Shown here piece after piece: positions 31,905 through 41,990 of a stretch of 64,000 nucleotides of DNA. The translations under genes and the position numbers were made by a program. This DNA comes from Maniola hyperantus (taxonomy: Eukaryota; Arthropoda; Insecta; Lepidoptera; Nymphalidae): NCBI RefSeq assembly GCF_902806685.2, contig NC_048555.1, positions 10,974,001 to 11,038,000 of the forward strand, in the 5' to 3' direction. The notes beneath the pieces were generated by a model, which saw only the letters and a program-made list of their open reading frames with translations, was not told where the DNA came from and searched no databases. The number at the start of each line of letters is the position of its first letter. The first letter of the stretch is position 1.

Positions 31905-32215
31905 ATGCCTGGACTTCGTCGGCGGAGGTTAAGGTTATCAGGTACACCTGTGCGAAATTTCGCTAAAATCAGCACGGATGGGCTGTGAACAGTGGCGTGC
32001 ACAGAGTTTGAAGCCAGCGCAAGCATTAGTAAGATAGGCCTTAGATACCTACACCTTATAGAGACCTGCTGAATGCCAGGTCATAAAGAAAAATGAGCAC
32101 TGGTCATTTCAACTGGGGTAAGCAGTACTTTTATGCCTCTATGAATTGCACGCCACTGGCTGTGAAAGGTTGACGTATAGACAGATACACTTTCGATGGA
32201 TTTCATTTCTAAGTC
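31905..32215 (-). mobile_element. Degraded Helitron A split by a hAT MITE
   Basis: GATGCCTGGACTTCGTCGGC...CAGCACGGATGGGCTGTGAA continues after the MITE with AGGTTGACGTATAGACAGAT and ACACTTTCG. Removing the MITE and one target copy restores a collinear Helitron A body. Confidence 0.7.
31990..32158. mobile_element. hAT-type MITE with 8-bp target duplication GCTGTGAA
   Basis: Terminal inverted repeats CAGTGGCGTGCA / TGCACGCCACTG; perfect 8-bp duplication at 31,982-31,989 and 32,159-32,166. CAGTGGCG ends plus 8-bp duplications are diagnostic of the hAT superfamily. 169 bp, non-coding. Confidence 0.9.
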
Positions 32216-32829
32216 CATTAGCTGAATTAGAATAGCAGCAACATTTTCGCAAGGAAACAACATAGCAATTCGCTGTGCAGTCAATTTTTTAAGCCACAAA
32301 TGGCTTAAAAAACATTGACCTCAAACTGAGCAAAAAGTCGCTCGGTTTCAGAAATGCGTCATATGCTACAATACGTTGTTAACAACTCGTTTCCGTTCCG
32401 TTCCGTAATGCGCCTTAATGATACCGTCGACCCATGGTTAGACCATTGTCTTAACTTGAATATCAAAATGTAACACGTATTTTTGGGTTGTTTTTGCTCC
32501 ATGCTTCATAGTTAGCGTTAATTCGTACTTTTTTGTTCGTACCAATCTGTTTTTGCAGTCGAAAAGGTGATTGATAAACAGTGAGATTGTTTCCTTTTAC
32601 TCGCTATACTTATTTTTCTCCTTATGTGGGTAATTTTAGTGCTCAAAGTCACAAATATAATGCATTTTGAAATAATTGAAAGTATTTAGAAACAAATCTG
32701 TCAAGGATTTTTTATGCTCATCTTAGTTTTTGCAGGCAAAATGTGTTTGATAAACTGCATTGAGATGATTTTGCTCTTTATGTAAGCAATTTCAGTGTTT
32801 AAAGTCGTTAAAATACGTATTTTGAAGAA
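32216..32829. other. AT-rich DNA with a small hairpin
   Basis: A perfect 12-bp-arm hairpin (TTTTTTAAGCCA CAAA TGGCTTAAAAAA in parts) lies at 32,286-32,313. No gene recognised; the 72-codon minus frame at 32,081-32,299 overlaps the MITE. Confidence 0.35.
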
Positions 32830-33200
32830 AAAAACCGCCCAAGTGCGAGTCAGGCTCGCGCAATGAGGGTTCCGTACTACAGTCGTATTTTTTCGACATT
32901 TTGCACGATAATTAAAAAACTATGATGCATAAAAATAAATAAAAATCTGTTTTAGAATGTACAGGCGAAGAACTTTCATACGATACCCCACTTGATATAG
33001 TCACTCACTTCGAAAGTTGAAAATACTAATTATTAGTTCATGACCACAATTGAATTTTTTTTGTGTGATCTAACCCGAAATTCACGGTTTTCAGATTTTT
33101 CCCCAAATGTCAGCTATAAGATCTACCTACCTGCCAAATTTCATGATTCTAGGTCATCGGGAAGTACCCTGTAGGTTTCTTGACAGACAGACGGACAGCC

Positions 33201-33234
<34 letters not shown>

Positions 33235-33290
33235 CAAAGTGATCCTATAAGGGTTCCGTTTTTCCTTTTACGTACGGAACCCTAAAAAAA
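32830..33290 (+). mobile_element. CCGGCC dispersed repeat, full-length type
   Basis: ACCGCCCAAGTGCGAGTCAG to TACGGAACCCTAAAAAAA, with an expanded (ACAG)n run at about 33,183-33,230. Confidence 0.85.
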
Positions 33291-33618
33291 ACTTTTAACT
33301 TGATAGGTACCTACGGTCTTTCAAAAATGAAAAATTGCATGTTTCATGATTTTTATAAATTCCACTCATCGATTTTCAAAAACTCAACTCGAGCGAAGAT
33401 TTTATTTTTGTAGAAGTATCACTTATCTGCACCTAAACTCTATCAGACCTGACCTATATTCGACCTGAGTGTTATAGATTTGGCGTAGAGCTGACCAAGT
33501 TAGCGTATCAGTTAATTTAGCAATGTTTATTTGACATGGTTGTTTTATCGCCGGGTTAACTGGGGCAGTATCGACTATCGACAATCAAGCGATATCGATA
33601 GCTTGCATAATAGCGAGA

Positions 33619-34137
33619 GAGCCAGTGCGTGCCAGACCTTCGTTATTTTATAACTGATCGTTCTTCCCACTACTGGGAATCTAGTAAATATAGTAGCTTT
33701 GGTAGTTTTTTTTTATTAAAAATGGCGAGCAAACGAGCAGGCGGGTCACCTGATGTAAAGTGATTACTGCCGCCCATAAACATTTGCAGTACCAGAGGAA
33801 CCGTCAATGCGTTGCAGACCTTTCAGGGATTTGTTGTTCCGCCCCTTGAATAACCTCATGTTTTAATAAAGGTGTAAAAAATCTTACGTCCAAGTATAAA
33901 GTCTATTTTTTTATTTTCTTCGGACTAGTATTAGAAATCACGTCATGCATTGCCATTTGCCAGACACTTAGTATCATGGAAAACGCCTGCCAGGCACTCA
34001 TAAATTTTTAAACTTTAAACCAAAGCCACCATGATCCAAACTTCATAGTCGCTGATCGTTCCACCCTGTGTTGGGGACAATACGCAGAGAATTTTTTAGC
34101 TTTTATAAAATAACGAAGGTCTAGCATGCGCTGGCTC
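33619..34137. mobile_element. ~520-bp MITE with GAGCCAGYGCRTGCYAGACC ends
   Basis: Terminal inverted repeats of about 36 bp (GAGCCAGTGCGTGCCAGACC...CGTTATTTTATAA). It contains a nested LINE tail at 33,705-33,860. A related fold-back with the same right end is at 36,680-37,033. Confidence 0.75.
33705..33860 (-). mobile_element. Nested LINE 3' tail (GGCGAGCAAACGAGCAGGCG)
   Basis: A poly-T run leads into AATGGCGAGCAAACGAGCAG, GCGGGTCACCTGATGTAAAG and CGCCCATAAACATTTGCAGT, ending CTTGAATAACCTCATG: a lepidopteran LINE tail read from its poly-A end on the minus strand. Confidence 0.6.
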
Positions 34138-34326
34138 TTAGTCCATAAGATGTTATAGCTTGTCAAGCACTGGCCTCAATATTTCGTTTGGTGTTGCTTG
34201 TTTGGCGAAAATTAATATACTATGTCGGGTTAATGGTTTCTATACAAAGAGCTATTCCAAATTAAAACTTCACACCGCATTTATTTTATTAGCTACTTAG
34301 CATTAACTGTATTGAGACGTGGTCAC

Positions 34327-34472
34327 CAGTGGCGTGCAGGCAATAGAGGCATAAATTCACTGCTTACCCCAGTTGTAATAGCTCAATGCATATTTTTCAT
34401 TATAACCTGCCAGTAAACAGGTTCCTACTTAACTAATGCATACCCTGGCTTCAAACCCTGTGCACGCCACTG
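34327..34472. mobile_element. hAT-type MITE with 8-bp target duplication GTGGTCAC
   Basis: Ends CAGTGGCGTGCA / TGCACGCCACTG; perfect duplication at 34,319-34,326 and 34,473-34,480. Its interior is the inverse of the 43,913 copy. 146 bp. Confidence 0.9.
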
Positions 34473-34483
34473 GTGGTCACTGA

Positions 34484-34545
34484 CTATGGGCCTCATAAGA
34501 AGGCTCAGAGTCACTCAGCGAGCGATGGAGAGTCTTGAGAGCTTG
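34484..34545 (+). pseudogene. LINE reverse transcriptase fragment
   Basis: Reads MGLIRRLRVTQRAMES in one frame, the segment preceding LRDRIRN-type motifs in lepidopteran RTE-like LINE ORFs. Similar bases at 53,213-53,250. The hAT MITE sits immediately upstream. Confidence 0.6.
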
Positions 34546-34582
34546 GAATTTCTATATGTGTATAATGAACCAAAAGCTTAAT

Positions 34583-34957
34583 TAGCTATAATCCGCTGAA
34601 ACAGGTCCAACCTACAGGTGTAGGGTGCAACATGCAGCATGCGACATGCACCGCCCGCCCTCCCACTGCTTATCATGCAGGAAAAAGCAACCACCAGGCA
34701 AGCAATACGCACCACCACCACGCAGCGCACAGATTGTAAGGTCTACGTCTCCTGAGGATGCTCAAGAGTCGGGTTCAAACGTGCGTTGTGTGTGTTTTGG
34801 GATTTGTGTGGTGCTGCTTGGTGGTGGTGGGTATTGCTTGCCTGGTGGCTGCTTTTCCTGCATGTTTAGCAGTGGGAGGGCGGGCGGTGCATGTCGCATG
34901 CTGCATGTTGCATGTCGCACCATACAGATTCGACCTGTTTCAGCGGATTATAGCAAA
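34583..34957. mobile_element. 375-bp fold-back element with ~160-bp arms
   Basis: Left end AGCTATAATCCGCTGAAACA is mirrored at the right end (inverse TTTGCTATAATCCGCTGAAA). Both arms carry GCGACATGCACCGCCC, CCTCCCACTGC, GCAACCACCAGGCAAGCAAT and CACCACCACCA; the centre is AAGGTCTACGTCTCCTGAGG. A solo left-type arm is at 47,548-47,649. The 142-codon frame inside is a by-product of the GC-rich arms. Confidence 0.9.
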
Positions 34958-35178
34958 CTAGCTTATGCTCGCGACTTCGTCCGCGTGGACTACAAAATTT
35001 CAAAACCCTATTTCACCCCCTTAGGAGTTGAATTTTCAAAAATCCTTTCTTAGCGGATGCCTACGTCATAATAGCTATCTGCATGCCAAATTTCAGCCCG
35101 ATCCGTCCAGTAGTTTGAGCTGTGCGTTGATAGATCAGTCAGTCAGTCAGTCACCTTCTCCTTTTATATATATATATA
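34958..35178 (-). mobile_element. Helitron-like family B, directly abutting the fold-back
   Basis: CTAGCTTATGCTCGCGACTT starts at the base after the fold-back end; the 5' side ends in a (TA)n/(GATATA)n run that has expanded to about 35,200. Confidence 0.85.
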
Positions 35179-35224
35179 GATATAGATATATAGATATAGA
35201 AGATTAAGCTTTTGGTTCAATGCG

Positions 35225-35690
35225 TGAACGGGATCGAGGCGGAGACACGGACCTCCCGAATGGGAGGCCGGTGACTTACTAGGCTAGGCGCCACTAGGCT
35301 ATCACGCCACGGTACCACTTCCATACCATTCTGAATTCCCTGGTTCAGACGATCCGGTAATATCGGCCCAACAAAGCCGGCGGCCGTCAGTCCGGCTGCA
35401 CCATTATAATTGACAATAACAAATGATAATGCGATCTACATCACAAAACCATCCTAGCTTCGACGTTAGAGATGCATGCCAACGATCAAACCCAAATCTC
35501 CCAAATAGGAGGCCGGCGTCTTAGCTACCAGGCTATCACGGTACCACTTCTATACCATTCTGAATTCCCTGGTTCAGACGATCCGGTAATATCGGCCCAA
35601 CAAAGCCGGCGGCCGTCAGTCCGGCTGCACCATTATAATTGACAATAACAAATGATACGGATCTACATCACAAAACCATCCTGTCTTCGG
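35225..35690 (-). repeat. 229-bp tandem duplication carrying SINE-like heads
   Basis: GGTACCACTTCYATACCATT through AACAAATGATA occurs at 35,311 and 35,540, 229 bp apart and nearly identical (TCAGACGATCCGGTAATATC, GCCGGCGGCCGTCAGTCCGG). Each copy is preceded by a tRNA-like minus head (GGCCTCC..., TAGCCTAGTGGC-like). Confidence 0.8.
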
Positions 35691-36094
35691 CGTGATGGAT
35701 ATTGGATGCTATTGTAACGTATATTTAAAGTTAATGAATCGTTCGGCCGGCTTTGAGATTAATTTAATGATGCCGGGTAAATTATTACGAACGATTCTAG
35801 TGTTAAGAGTGCACTCCACGGGTCGCTCCGAGTCGAGCGTGAGCCCATGCTGTTCCAACTTCCAACACTTACGGATGCGACATACTCAAGAGTGAGATGC
35901 ACGATATTTTAACAACGCAAACCAACGTTTGGTATTTACTTTAGGTTTTATTTTGAAAACTAATTACTATTTATAAAGAAATAACCTAATTAATGTTAAA
36001 TGTTAAGTAAAGTTTGCCTTAAAGCCGTAAGTGTTGCACATATTGACCCCCCTTCCCCCCATGGTTGAGAACTAGGACAGTAGCCAGCAAGCAG
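35691..36094. other. Unassigned
   Basis: A 67-codon frame at 35,692-35,895 has no recognised domain; a C-rich run (CCCCCCTTCCCCCC) lies at about 36,046. Confidence 0.3.
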
Positions 36095-36331
36095 AAAAAA
36101 CAGCCAAGTGCGAGTCGACCTCGCACACTAAGGGTTCCGTACCATCGTACAAGAAATAACACTTTTTTTTCTTGTTATAGAGGCAATAGAGAAACACATT
36201 CTGTGAAAATTTCAACTCTCTACCTATTACGGTTCACGAGATACAGCTCGCTGACAGACAGATGGACGTACGGACGGACAGTGGAGGCTTAGTAATAGGG
36301 TTCCGTTGGCACCCTTCGGAACCCTAAAAAG
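36095..36331 (+). mobile_element. CCGGCC dispersed repeat, second subfamily
   Basis: ACAGCCAAGTGCGAGTCGAC, TGTGAAAATTTCAACTCTC, TTAGTAATAGGGTTCCG and TTCGGAACCCTAAAAA. Confidence 0.75.
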
Positions 36332-36599
36332 TAAGTACAAGTAAGTATAAAATTGACACCAGTGTCAGTGGCTAGAACAACTCAATTCAGCCTTCCGTTC
36401 GTCTGATTGGAGCTAATTGCGGCGGCCTCTCACCTCTACCCCTGCTATCAATTATAGTTTGACCTTAGGGTGAGACTGTATTGGTCCAATTACGTCCCTA
36501 GTCCCTGCGTGTATAGTTTACTTAAGTAAAATATTTTAGACATCAGAGACTTTAGAGAATTACTCTCCTAGCGTTTATATAGGTTTTTTGTAAATTATG

Positions 36600-36677
36600 A
36601 ACTAGCGCTTGACTGCAATCAGACTTGCTGGCAAGTGATGATCCTTTTGCAGCCTAAGAAAGACGCGCACAGGGGAA
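36600..36677 (-). mobile_element. SINE tail fragment
   Basis: ACTAGCGCTTGACTGCAATC and GCAAGTGATGATCC resemble the tail of the GCGCAGTGG SINE at 18,520. It is fused to the fold-back that follows. Confidence 0.5.
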
Positions 36678-36679
36678 AA

Positions 36680-37033
36680 GATCAGCGACTATGACGTTTG
36701 GATCTTACATAGTATAGGGAGATAGGTAAAAAAAGGTGAACAAAATCTTACATCAAAGTACAAAGTGTAATTTTTTATATTTTCTTCGACTAGTAATTAG
36801 TTGTATCTGGCAATGCATGATGTGATTTCTAATAAGTACCTACTATTCCAAAGAAAATATTAAAAAATTACACTTTTTACTTTGAAGTAAGATTTTTTGG
36901 CACCTTTTTTACCCGTTATCTCCAAAAGCCACTTCCAAACTTCATAATCGCTGATCATTCTTCCGTTTTGGGGACAATACGCAGAAAAACTTTCAGCTTT
37001 TATAAGTAACGAAGGTCTGGCACGCGCTGGCTC
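36680..37033. mobile_element. Fold-back MITE related to 33,619-34,137
   Basis: Arms of about 110 bp: GATCAGCGACTATGACGTTT and AATCTTACATCAAAGTACAA answer TACTTTGAAGTAAGATTTT and CCAAACTTCATAATCGCTGA. The right end, GTAACGAAGGTCTGGCACGC and GCTGGCTC, equals the 34,137 end. The left end is lost. Confidence 0.75.
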
Positions 37034-37310
37034 AAGTATGTCTACACATCTACAGCCAGCGCTCCAAGCGGAAACGTTGCGAAGTTAAAATCAATGGCAT
37101 TGAATTTTTGACTTTAATTTAAGGCTTTTTAGGTCTATTTTACTTTGACGTTAGAATAGAATAGAATATGTTTTTATTCAAATACACTTTTTACAAGCGC
37201 TTTCGAATAGTCGGGTAGTTTTAATTTACCAGTGTATTTGCCTCTCGAATTCTAACAACGTTGGTAAGACGTAAAATCTTATACTAAGCGTACATACATA
37301 CTCGGTTCTA
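37034..37310. mobile_element. Half of the GTACCCGTAGTACAAG fold-back, split by a LINE tail
   Basis: Shares CTACAGCCAGCGCTCCAAGC and AATCAATGGCATTGAATTTT with 19,900-20,000 and the GACGTAAAATCTTATACTAA end. A LINE tail at 37,146-37,235 interrupts it. Confidence 0.7.
37146..37235 (-). mobile_element. LINE 3' end inside a MITE
   Basis: AGAATAGAATAGAATATG microsatellite end, then TTTTTATTCAAATACACTTT and GCGCTTTCGAATAGTCGGGT: the extreme tail of the 4,091-type LINE. Confidence 0.65.
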
Positions 37311-37559
37311 AAGGCTGTTCCGTAAGTCGTGGTGAGTGGAACCAACGTCATTTCATGCTTGTTTTATGCCCACCGAACAATAAGCAAATATTTATAAATA
37401 ACGCGGCCGCAGCGCAGCGCTCGCTGGAATTGCTTTTACAAAGAAAACGTTGCAAAACGCTTATTTGTGCCGTCACGCGCTGACCGCTCAAGCGAATATG
37501 CATAGAATGCAAGTTTTTGACACGTTTGATATACTTGTGTCATAGTTCACGATAGTTAG

Positions 37560-37745
37560 AGAACTTCTAACAAAACGTCGAGGCCACGTCGAGGCTTCGA
37601 TGTCACTGGCAGGCGTCAAATTGTAGTACATAAGACGCAAGTAGCCCTAGTTTTTTTAGTCTAATATTTGACATATACCGTCGATTCAGGATCAAACCGA
37701 GAGTTCCTTCACTCTGGTTCACTCTGCTTGTGTTGAAAAAGCAAC
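37560..37745 (-). repeat. Dispersed repeat with TCGGTTTGATCCTGAATCGA end
   Basis: Minus: ACTCTCGGTTTGATCCTGAA, CGACGGTATATGTCAAATAT, TTTGACGCCTGCCAGTGACA and AACGTTTTGTTAGAAGTTC. Same order at 43,362-43,530 and, shorter, at 50,363-50,480. Likely a non-autonomous DNA element; ends not fixed. Confidence 0.65.
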
Positions 37746-38210
37746 TCAACTTTTTTGACAACTTCCATGACGCACTGTGGTTTTATATGCGTGACGTCTC
37801 GGGTTTGTATCCCGGCTGGATCAATTTGAAAAAGGATAAGGAAAGGATCAGGAAGAATATGTTCATATTTTGGTAGATGAGAGAGGACGGGAGGATTCGC
37901 TTTATTTTGATAGATTCACAGCCATTTCTATCACCGAATACGAGCTAAGCTATGATAATGAAGATCCTATGATTGGGTTACACCCTGGATGGTACCTACC
38001 ATATATTAATTCTTATTAGGTAACTAGTACTTGGGTTTCACACACATACCCGCAGTTCGCACGTCTCTGGTGGAATGACAATATTGATACATTTGGAGAA
38101 TCCAAACACGTTGGATATTTTACGTCACGTTTACGTGTCGTGTCTTTGTAAAATGGACCTAACAACCGTAATTTTAATGTCTAAATTCAGTATGATCGAT
38201 TATTTCAGTA
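37746..38210. other. Mostly unassigned, with a tRNA-like B-box
   Basis: GACGTCTCGGGTTTGTATCC at about 37,792 resembles a SINE B-box. The 66-codon frame at 38,075-38,275 runs into the next transposon's terminal repeat and is not credible. Confidence 0.3.
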
Positions 38211-38935
38211 CAGATAGTTCAACTCAGTTGTGCGCGCGGCCCTATGTGTGGGTAAACCTTGTACATATACAGTGACTTTGTGTGCGTGACAAGAGATACA
38301 GTCGGGTACAAATACAAATATACAGTTATTTACGGGTTATATACGGGTTTAAAAAAAAAACAGTTATTTCATAATTTAATGTTTATTTATTGAATATTAT
38401 TCTGAATCGCTACTTGAAAAATCAAATGATGAATTTTCGGATTCGCTGCTCTCACCAAGGTTAATTATGATTTTTGACTCCATGTCAAAATGTCTATAGT
38501 ATTCTTCTTTTTTCTTTTGTACATGTCGACAAGTATTACCCCACATCCCTTCATCAATTTGACTTAAACGTTTTTTTTTAAATATATCTCTCGCATCTTT
38601 TTTCAGAAATTCGTATACCTACCTTAGCAATGGTTTCTCGAGTCTAAAACAATAATACGTAAACGTCAGCAAGGATAAATTTTTTCGTATAAAGAATCAT
38701 AATAAATATTAATTACATCTAAATTTTAAATTTAAAAATATTTACCCGACTCCTTAAACATTTTTTCCGTGAAGAACTAGACATTTTCGTAAACGACTGT
38801 ACCTGTAAGAAAAAGCGATAAGAACACGTCTTGCTCGGACGACGACTGCCGCGTCACTGCCACACGAATGAAAGTTGTATATTTACAAGCCCACGCACAC
38901 ATAGGGCCGCGCGCACAACTGAGTTGAACTATCTA
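38211..38935 (-). mobile_element. 725-bp internally deleted DNA transposon
   Basis: Long terminal inverted repeats begin YAGATAGTTCAACTCAGTTG and continue TGCGCGCGGCCCTATGTGTG. TA follows the right end and precedes the left end, compatible with a TA target duplication. The interior holds only the 3' end of a transposase-like frame (38,397-38,618, minus), so this is a deletion derivative. Confidence 0.8.
38397..38618 (-). pseudogene. Transposase C-terminal remnant
   Basis: 74 open codons on the minus strand: VYEFLKKDARDIFKKKRLSQ, IDEGMWGNTCRHVQKKKEEY and YRHFDMESKIIINLGESSES, ending in an acid/serine tail and TAA. The W..C..HV...E..Y block followed by an I.NLG...S..E tail is the usual C-terminus of several insect DDE transposases. 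The catalytic part is deleted; superfamily not assigned with confidence. Confidence 0.6.
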
Positions 38936-39060
38936 TACGGTAAAGGTGCTGCTGACTCTACCTACCTACTATTTATCTATGTACTATAGAGAACTCAAGC
39001 ATTAAATCAACGTAATTATGACTTTGACGTTCTAGTTCGATATAATATTTGATGTTAAAT

Positions 39061-39920
39061 CTATAATCGTTGTCGAGATGTGTAAACTCGCACTAAGCCT
39101 GCAATAATTGCTTACTAATCGTCACAATGTAGGTCATAGATTCTACATCAGTGCGTCAACTGTATACATTATAGCATTTGTCTTTCCCACGGCTAATTAA
39201 AATAACGCAATTAAGCTTAATTATATAGAGACTTTAATAGAGTTTCGATACTCGAAATCTATAATCATTGTCGAGATTTGTAAACTCATACTAAGCTTAT
39301 ATAATTGCTTACTAATCGTCACAATGTACCTAGATCATAGATTCTACATCAGTGCGTCAACTGTATACATTATAGCCTTTGTCTTTCCTACAACTAATTT
39401 AGCAACGCAATTTAGCTTCATTATGTAGGCTTTAATAGAGTTTCGATACTCGAAATTTATAATCGTTGTCGAGATTTGTAAACTCGTACTAAGCCTGCAA
39501 TAATTGCTTACTAATCGTCACAATTAGTGCACAAGCTGTGGTAGCCTAGTGGTTAGGACGTCCGCCTTCTAATCGGAGGTCGGGGGTTCGATCCCGGGCA
39601 CGCACCTCTAACTTTTCGGAGTTATGTGCATTTTAAGTAATTAAATATCACTTGCTTTAACGGTGAAGGAAATCTGCATGCCTGAGAGTTCGCCATAATG
39701 TTCTAAAAGGTGTGTAAAGTCTACCAATCCGCACATGGCCAGCGTGGTAGACTATGGTCTATGGCCAAACCCTTCTCACTCTGAGAGGAGACCCGTGCTC
39801 TGTAGTGAGCCGGCGATGGGTTGATCATGATGAATCGTCACAATGTAGGTCATAGATTCTACATGAGTGCGTCAACTGAATACATTACAGCATTTGTCTT
39901 TCCCACGATTAATTGAGTTA
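39061..39920 (+). repeat. ~198-bp tandem repeat, three units
   Basis: CTATAATCGTTGTCGAGAT-type starts at 39,061, 39,259 and 39,456; each unit has TGCTTACTAATCGTCACAAT, CATAGATTCTACATCAGTGC and GTCAACTGTATACATTATAG. The third unit is split by the SINE at 39,525. Confidence 0.85.
39525..39832 (+). mobile_element. Full-length tRNA-derived SINE with 12-bp target duplication
   Basis: A-box-like TGGTAGCCTAGTGGTTAGGA and B-box GGTTCGATCCCGG form the tRNA-like head. The body reads AACTTTTCGGAGTTATGTGC, TTAACGGTGAAGGAAATCTG and AAGTCTACCAATCCGCACAT; the 3' end is GCCGGCGATGGGTTGATC plus ATGATG. AATCGTCACAAT flanks both sides (39,513-39,524 and 39,833-39,844). Not a tRNA gene: no 3' acceptor stem partner. 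Relatives at 22,195, 41,572, 55,346, 55,516, 60,752. Confidence 0.92.
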
Positions 39921-40176
39921 TTTGTATTACCACCTTCCTGCTTCTTATCCGGCAGTACTTCATTAATAATTAGTGTAAACAAGTTTTTTTTACAGTCAAT
40001 CGACAGCTGACACAATATGTTAATTAAGGTGTTTAACACAGTTAAGTATCTGTACTATATTATGCAAAACGGTGGCGCGGCGTGATATTTAGAGTTACTA
40101 ATATATCGACGGGTTTTCTTTTGATAATGATGCGGTTTTCAACGGATAAGAACCAGTAAGAATCACGTTCACTATG

Positions 40177-40275
40177 CAGGATGTAACCAGAACGCCGGCA
40201 AAAACGAAGACAGGTGATAGCACAGATGACTACTGATTACTGATATAATACTACAAAAAAACGCGAATAATTAAA
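40177..40275 (+). mobile_element. Truncated CAGGGTGTAACCAGAA MITE
   Basis: CAGGATGTAACCAGAACGCC end, then AAAAACGAAGAC and TACTGATTACTGATATAATA, matching the right third of 9,395-9,785 inverted. Confidence 0.75.
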
Positions 40276-41570
40276 AAAAAAATCAGGAAAACCCACTCAG
40301 TGGCCATTCTGGCCATTCTTCAGCGCTTTGGGAGGCTTCGACACCTAAGAACATGCCAGTATTTGGGATGTGCCGCTCCAGTAAGAATGTCTGTAATGTC
40401 CGGATTAAAAAAACTGGATAAAGATTAGTCGAGTCCAGATTAGCCCGATTAGTTTAGTTGGGCTAACGTCGACTAAACACGTGAGTATAGCCGTTGAGAG
40501 ATATTACATATAATGGATAAGGATTCATATATAGACATCTATTTCCTTTCTATGTATTTCCTTTCTCACAAAGTATAAGCGATTCATTTATCATCAGATA
40601 AATGAATCGCTTATACTCAAATCAGTAATCAAATAGTGAGTCTACTTATACGCAAAGATTTCGATCAATGATGTCAACTTCCTCTAAAGCAGGTAGTTTA
40701 GATGCAGATCTCTCTCCAACTAGATTTCAAAATAAAGCCAACTCATCGCATCACTATTTTGTATTGGAAACATAATTTGCATAGATTTTAATATTTCTAG
40801 CGGGCATCCCAAACAATACCAGAACTCTTCAAAATCTTGTTCGCCTTCGAGCGTTGAATGTGCGCATTGAAAACCGTGCCACTTGAAACCACTCCTTATT
40901 CCCATCAGAACAGAGTCCTCATTGAGTGCCCAATTAAGTTTGCTAACCGGCTCTAAAATGCGGTGGTGCTTGCTTACAACGTGTCTTTGTGAATCGGACC
41001 AATTTTAGGAGAGCTTCCACGTCCCGCTGATTGTATGATTCCGTGGATGTTTGAGGGAATATCGAGGGTTTCAAGGAAGATCGTGTTAAGCTGGTTCTTT
41101 AATACGAGGCCAGCGACAGAAGCACTCTTATGTAGGCACTATGGAACTCTGTTATTTGACAGGGAACCATTGAGCTATGTGTGCTCTTTGGTTGCTCAGT
41201 GTGTCTTTGTTGTCATGAATCGTTTCTGTATTGACAGATGGTGGTTTTTCACGGATGTTGCCTGAATGGTCACTTATTCAATGTTGCAGACGATCTTTCA
41301 GCTAGTTGTAGGTATTCCTAGAAACATAAATTCGCCAACTTTTACGCAGTTGGATGGTCTTCAATGGGCCCTAACGATTTGTTATTCTTACATAACCGAA
41401 TAAAAGTTCATCTTCTTTTATATTAACTAACTTTCTTTCATAATAACTAATATTATAAAAGCGATGGTAAGTCAAACTTTTGAAATCTTTTCATGACTAA
41501 ATAATATACAGTCGAATCGAACTCGTTCAAAAATCGCAGACATTTTGACAAACTTTCATTAACAACTCAA
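40276..41570. other. Unassigned, no supported gene
   Basis: Contains a perfect hairpin (40,572-40,617) and several frames of 60-76 codons (40,720-40,905 minus; 41,035-41,265 plus), none with recognisable domains or splice context. Composition is less repetitive than the flanks, so a decayed gene or unknown element cannot be excluded. Confidence 0.3.
40572..40617. repeat. Perfect 21-bp-arm hairpin
   Basis: AGTATAAGCGATTCATTTATC, with loop ATCA, then its exact complement. A transcript would fold into a perfect stem-loop; more likely a minimal palindromic element than a gene. Confidence 0.85.
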
Positions 41571-41571
41571 C

Positions 41572-41660
41572 TGAACTCAACCCATCCCTATTGAGCACGG
41601 GTCTCCTACCAGAATGAGAAGAGTTAAAGTCACAGTCCACCACGCCGCTGGTCAGGTAGG
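41572..41660 (-). mobile_element. SINE tail fragment, GATCATGATG-tail family
   Basis: GAGCACGGGTCTCCTACCAG, GTCCACCACGCCGCTGGTCA on plus are the inverse of the SINE 3' region, diverged. Confidence 0.6.
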
Positions 41661-41774
41661 TATGGATCATGGAAAATCTCAACAGTTTCTAAAACCATCC
41701 GTTTAAGCTACATATAACTATGACGTTGATGCCATTGTGTCAGTCAGTCAGTTTATCGGTTATCCTTTTACATA

Positions 41775-41990
41775 CTAGCTGATGCCCGCAACTTCGTACG
41801 CGTGGATTTAGGTTTCTTTTAAAATCCCGTGGGAACTCTTTGATTTCCCGGGTTGAATTCCCTATGTCACTCTCCAGGTCTTTATCTATACCCATGCAAA
41901 AAATCACATCAATCCGTTGCACCGTTGCGACGTGATTGAAGGACAAACCAACAAACAAACACACTTTCGCATTTATAACAAGGGTACTGA
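41775..41990 (-). mobile_element. Helitron-like family A, both ends defined
   Basis: Reference copy, 216 bp. On the minus strand the 5' end is TCAGTACCCTTGTTATAAAT and the 3' end GTTGCGGGCATCAGCTAG, followed by T. Between them come GCGAAAGTGTGTTTGTTTGT, CAATCACGTCGCAACGG, GATTTTTTGCATGGGTATAG, CTGGAGAGTGACATAGG and GTTCCCACGGGATTTT. A short stem near the 3' end and the CTRR terminus match Helitron rules; the family resembles what is described as Lep1-type in Lepidoptera, though I cannot confirm the name. No ORF. Confidence 0.85.

Noticed and set aside
34625..35053. 142-codon frame with Cys-rich composition
   Set aside because: It spans both arms of a fold-back element and continues into a Helitron; composition mirrors itself around the centre.
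39533..39610. tRNA gene candidate with good A- and B-boxes
   Set aside because: The 5' and 3' acceptor stems do not pair and the sequence continues into a SINE body with a 12-bp target duplication.
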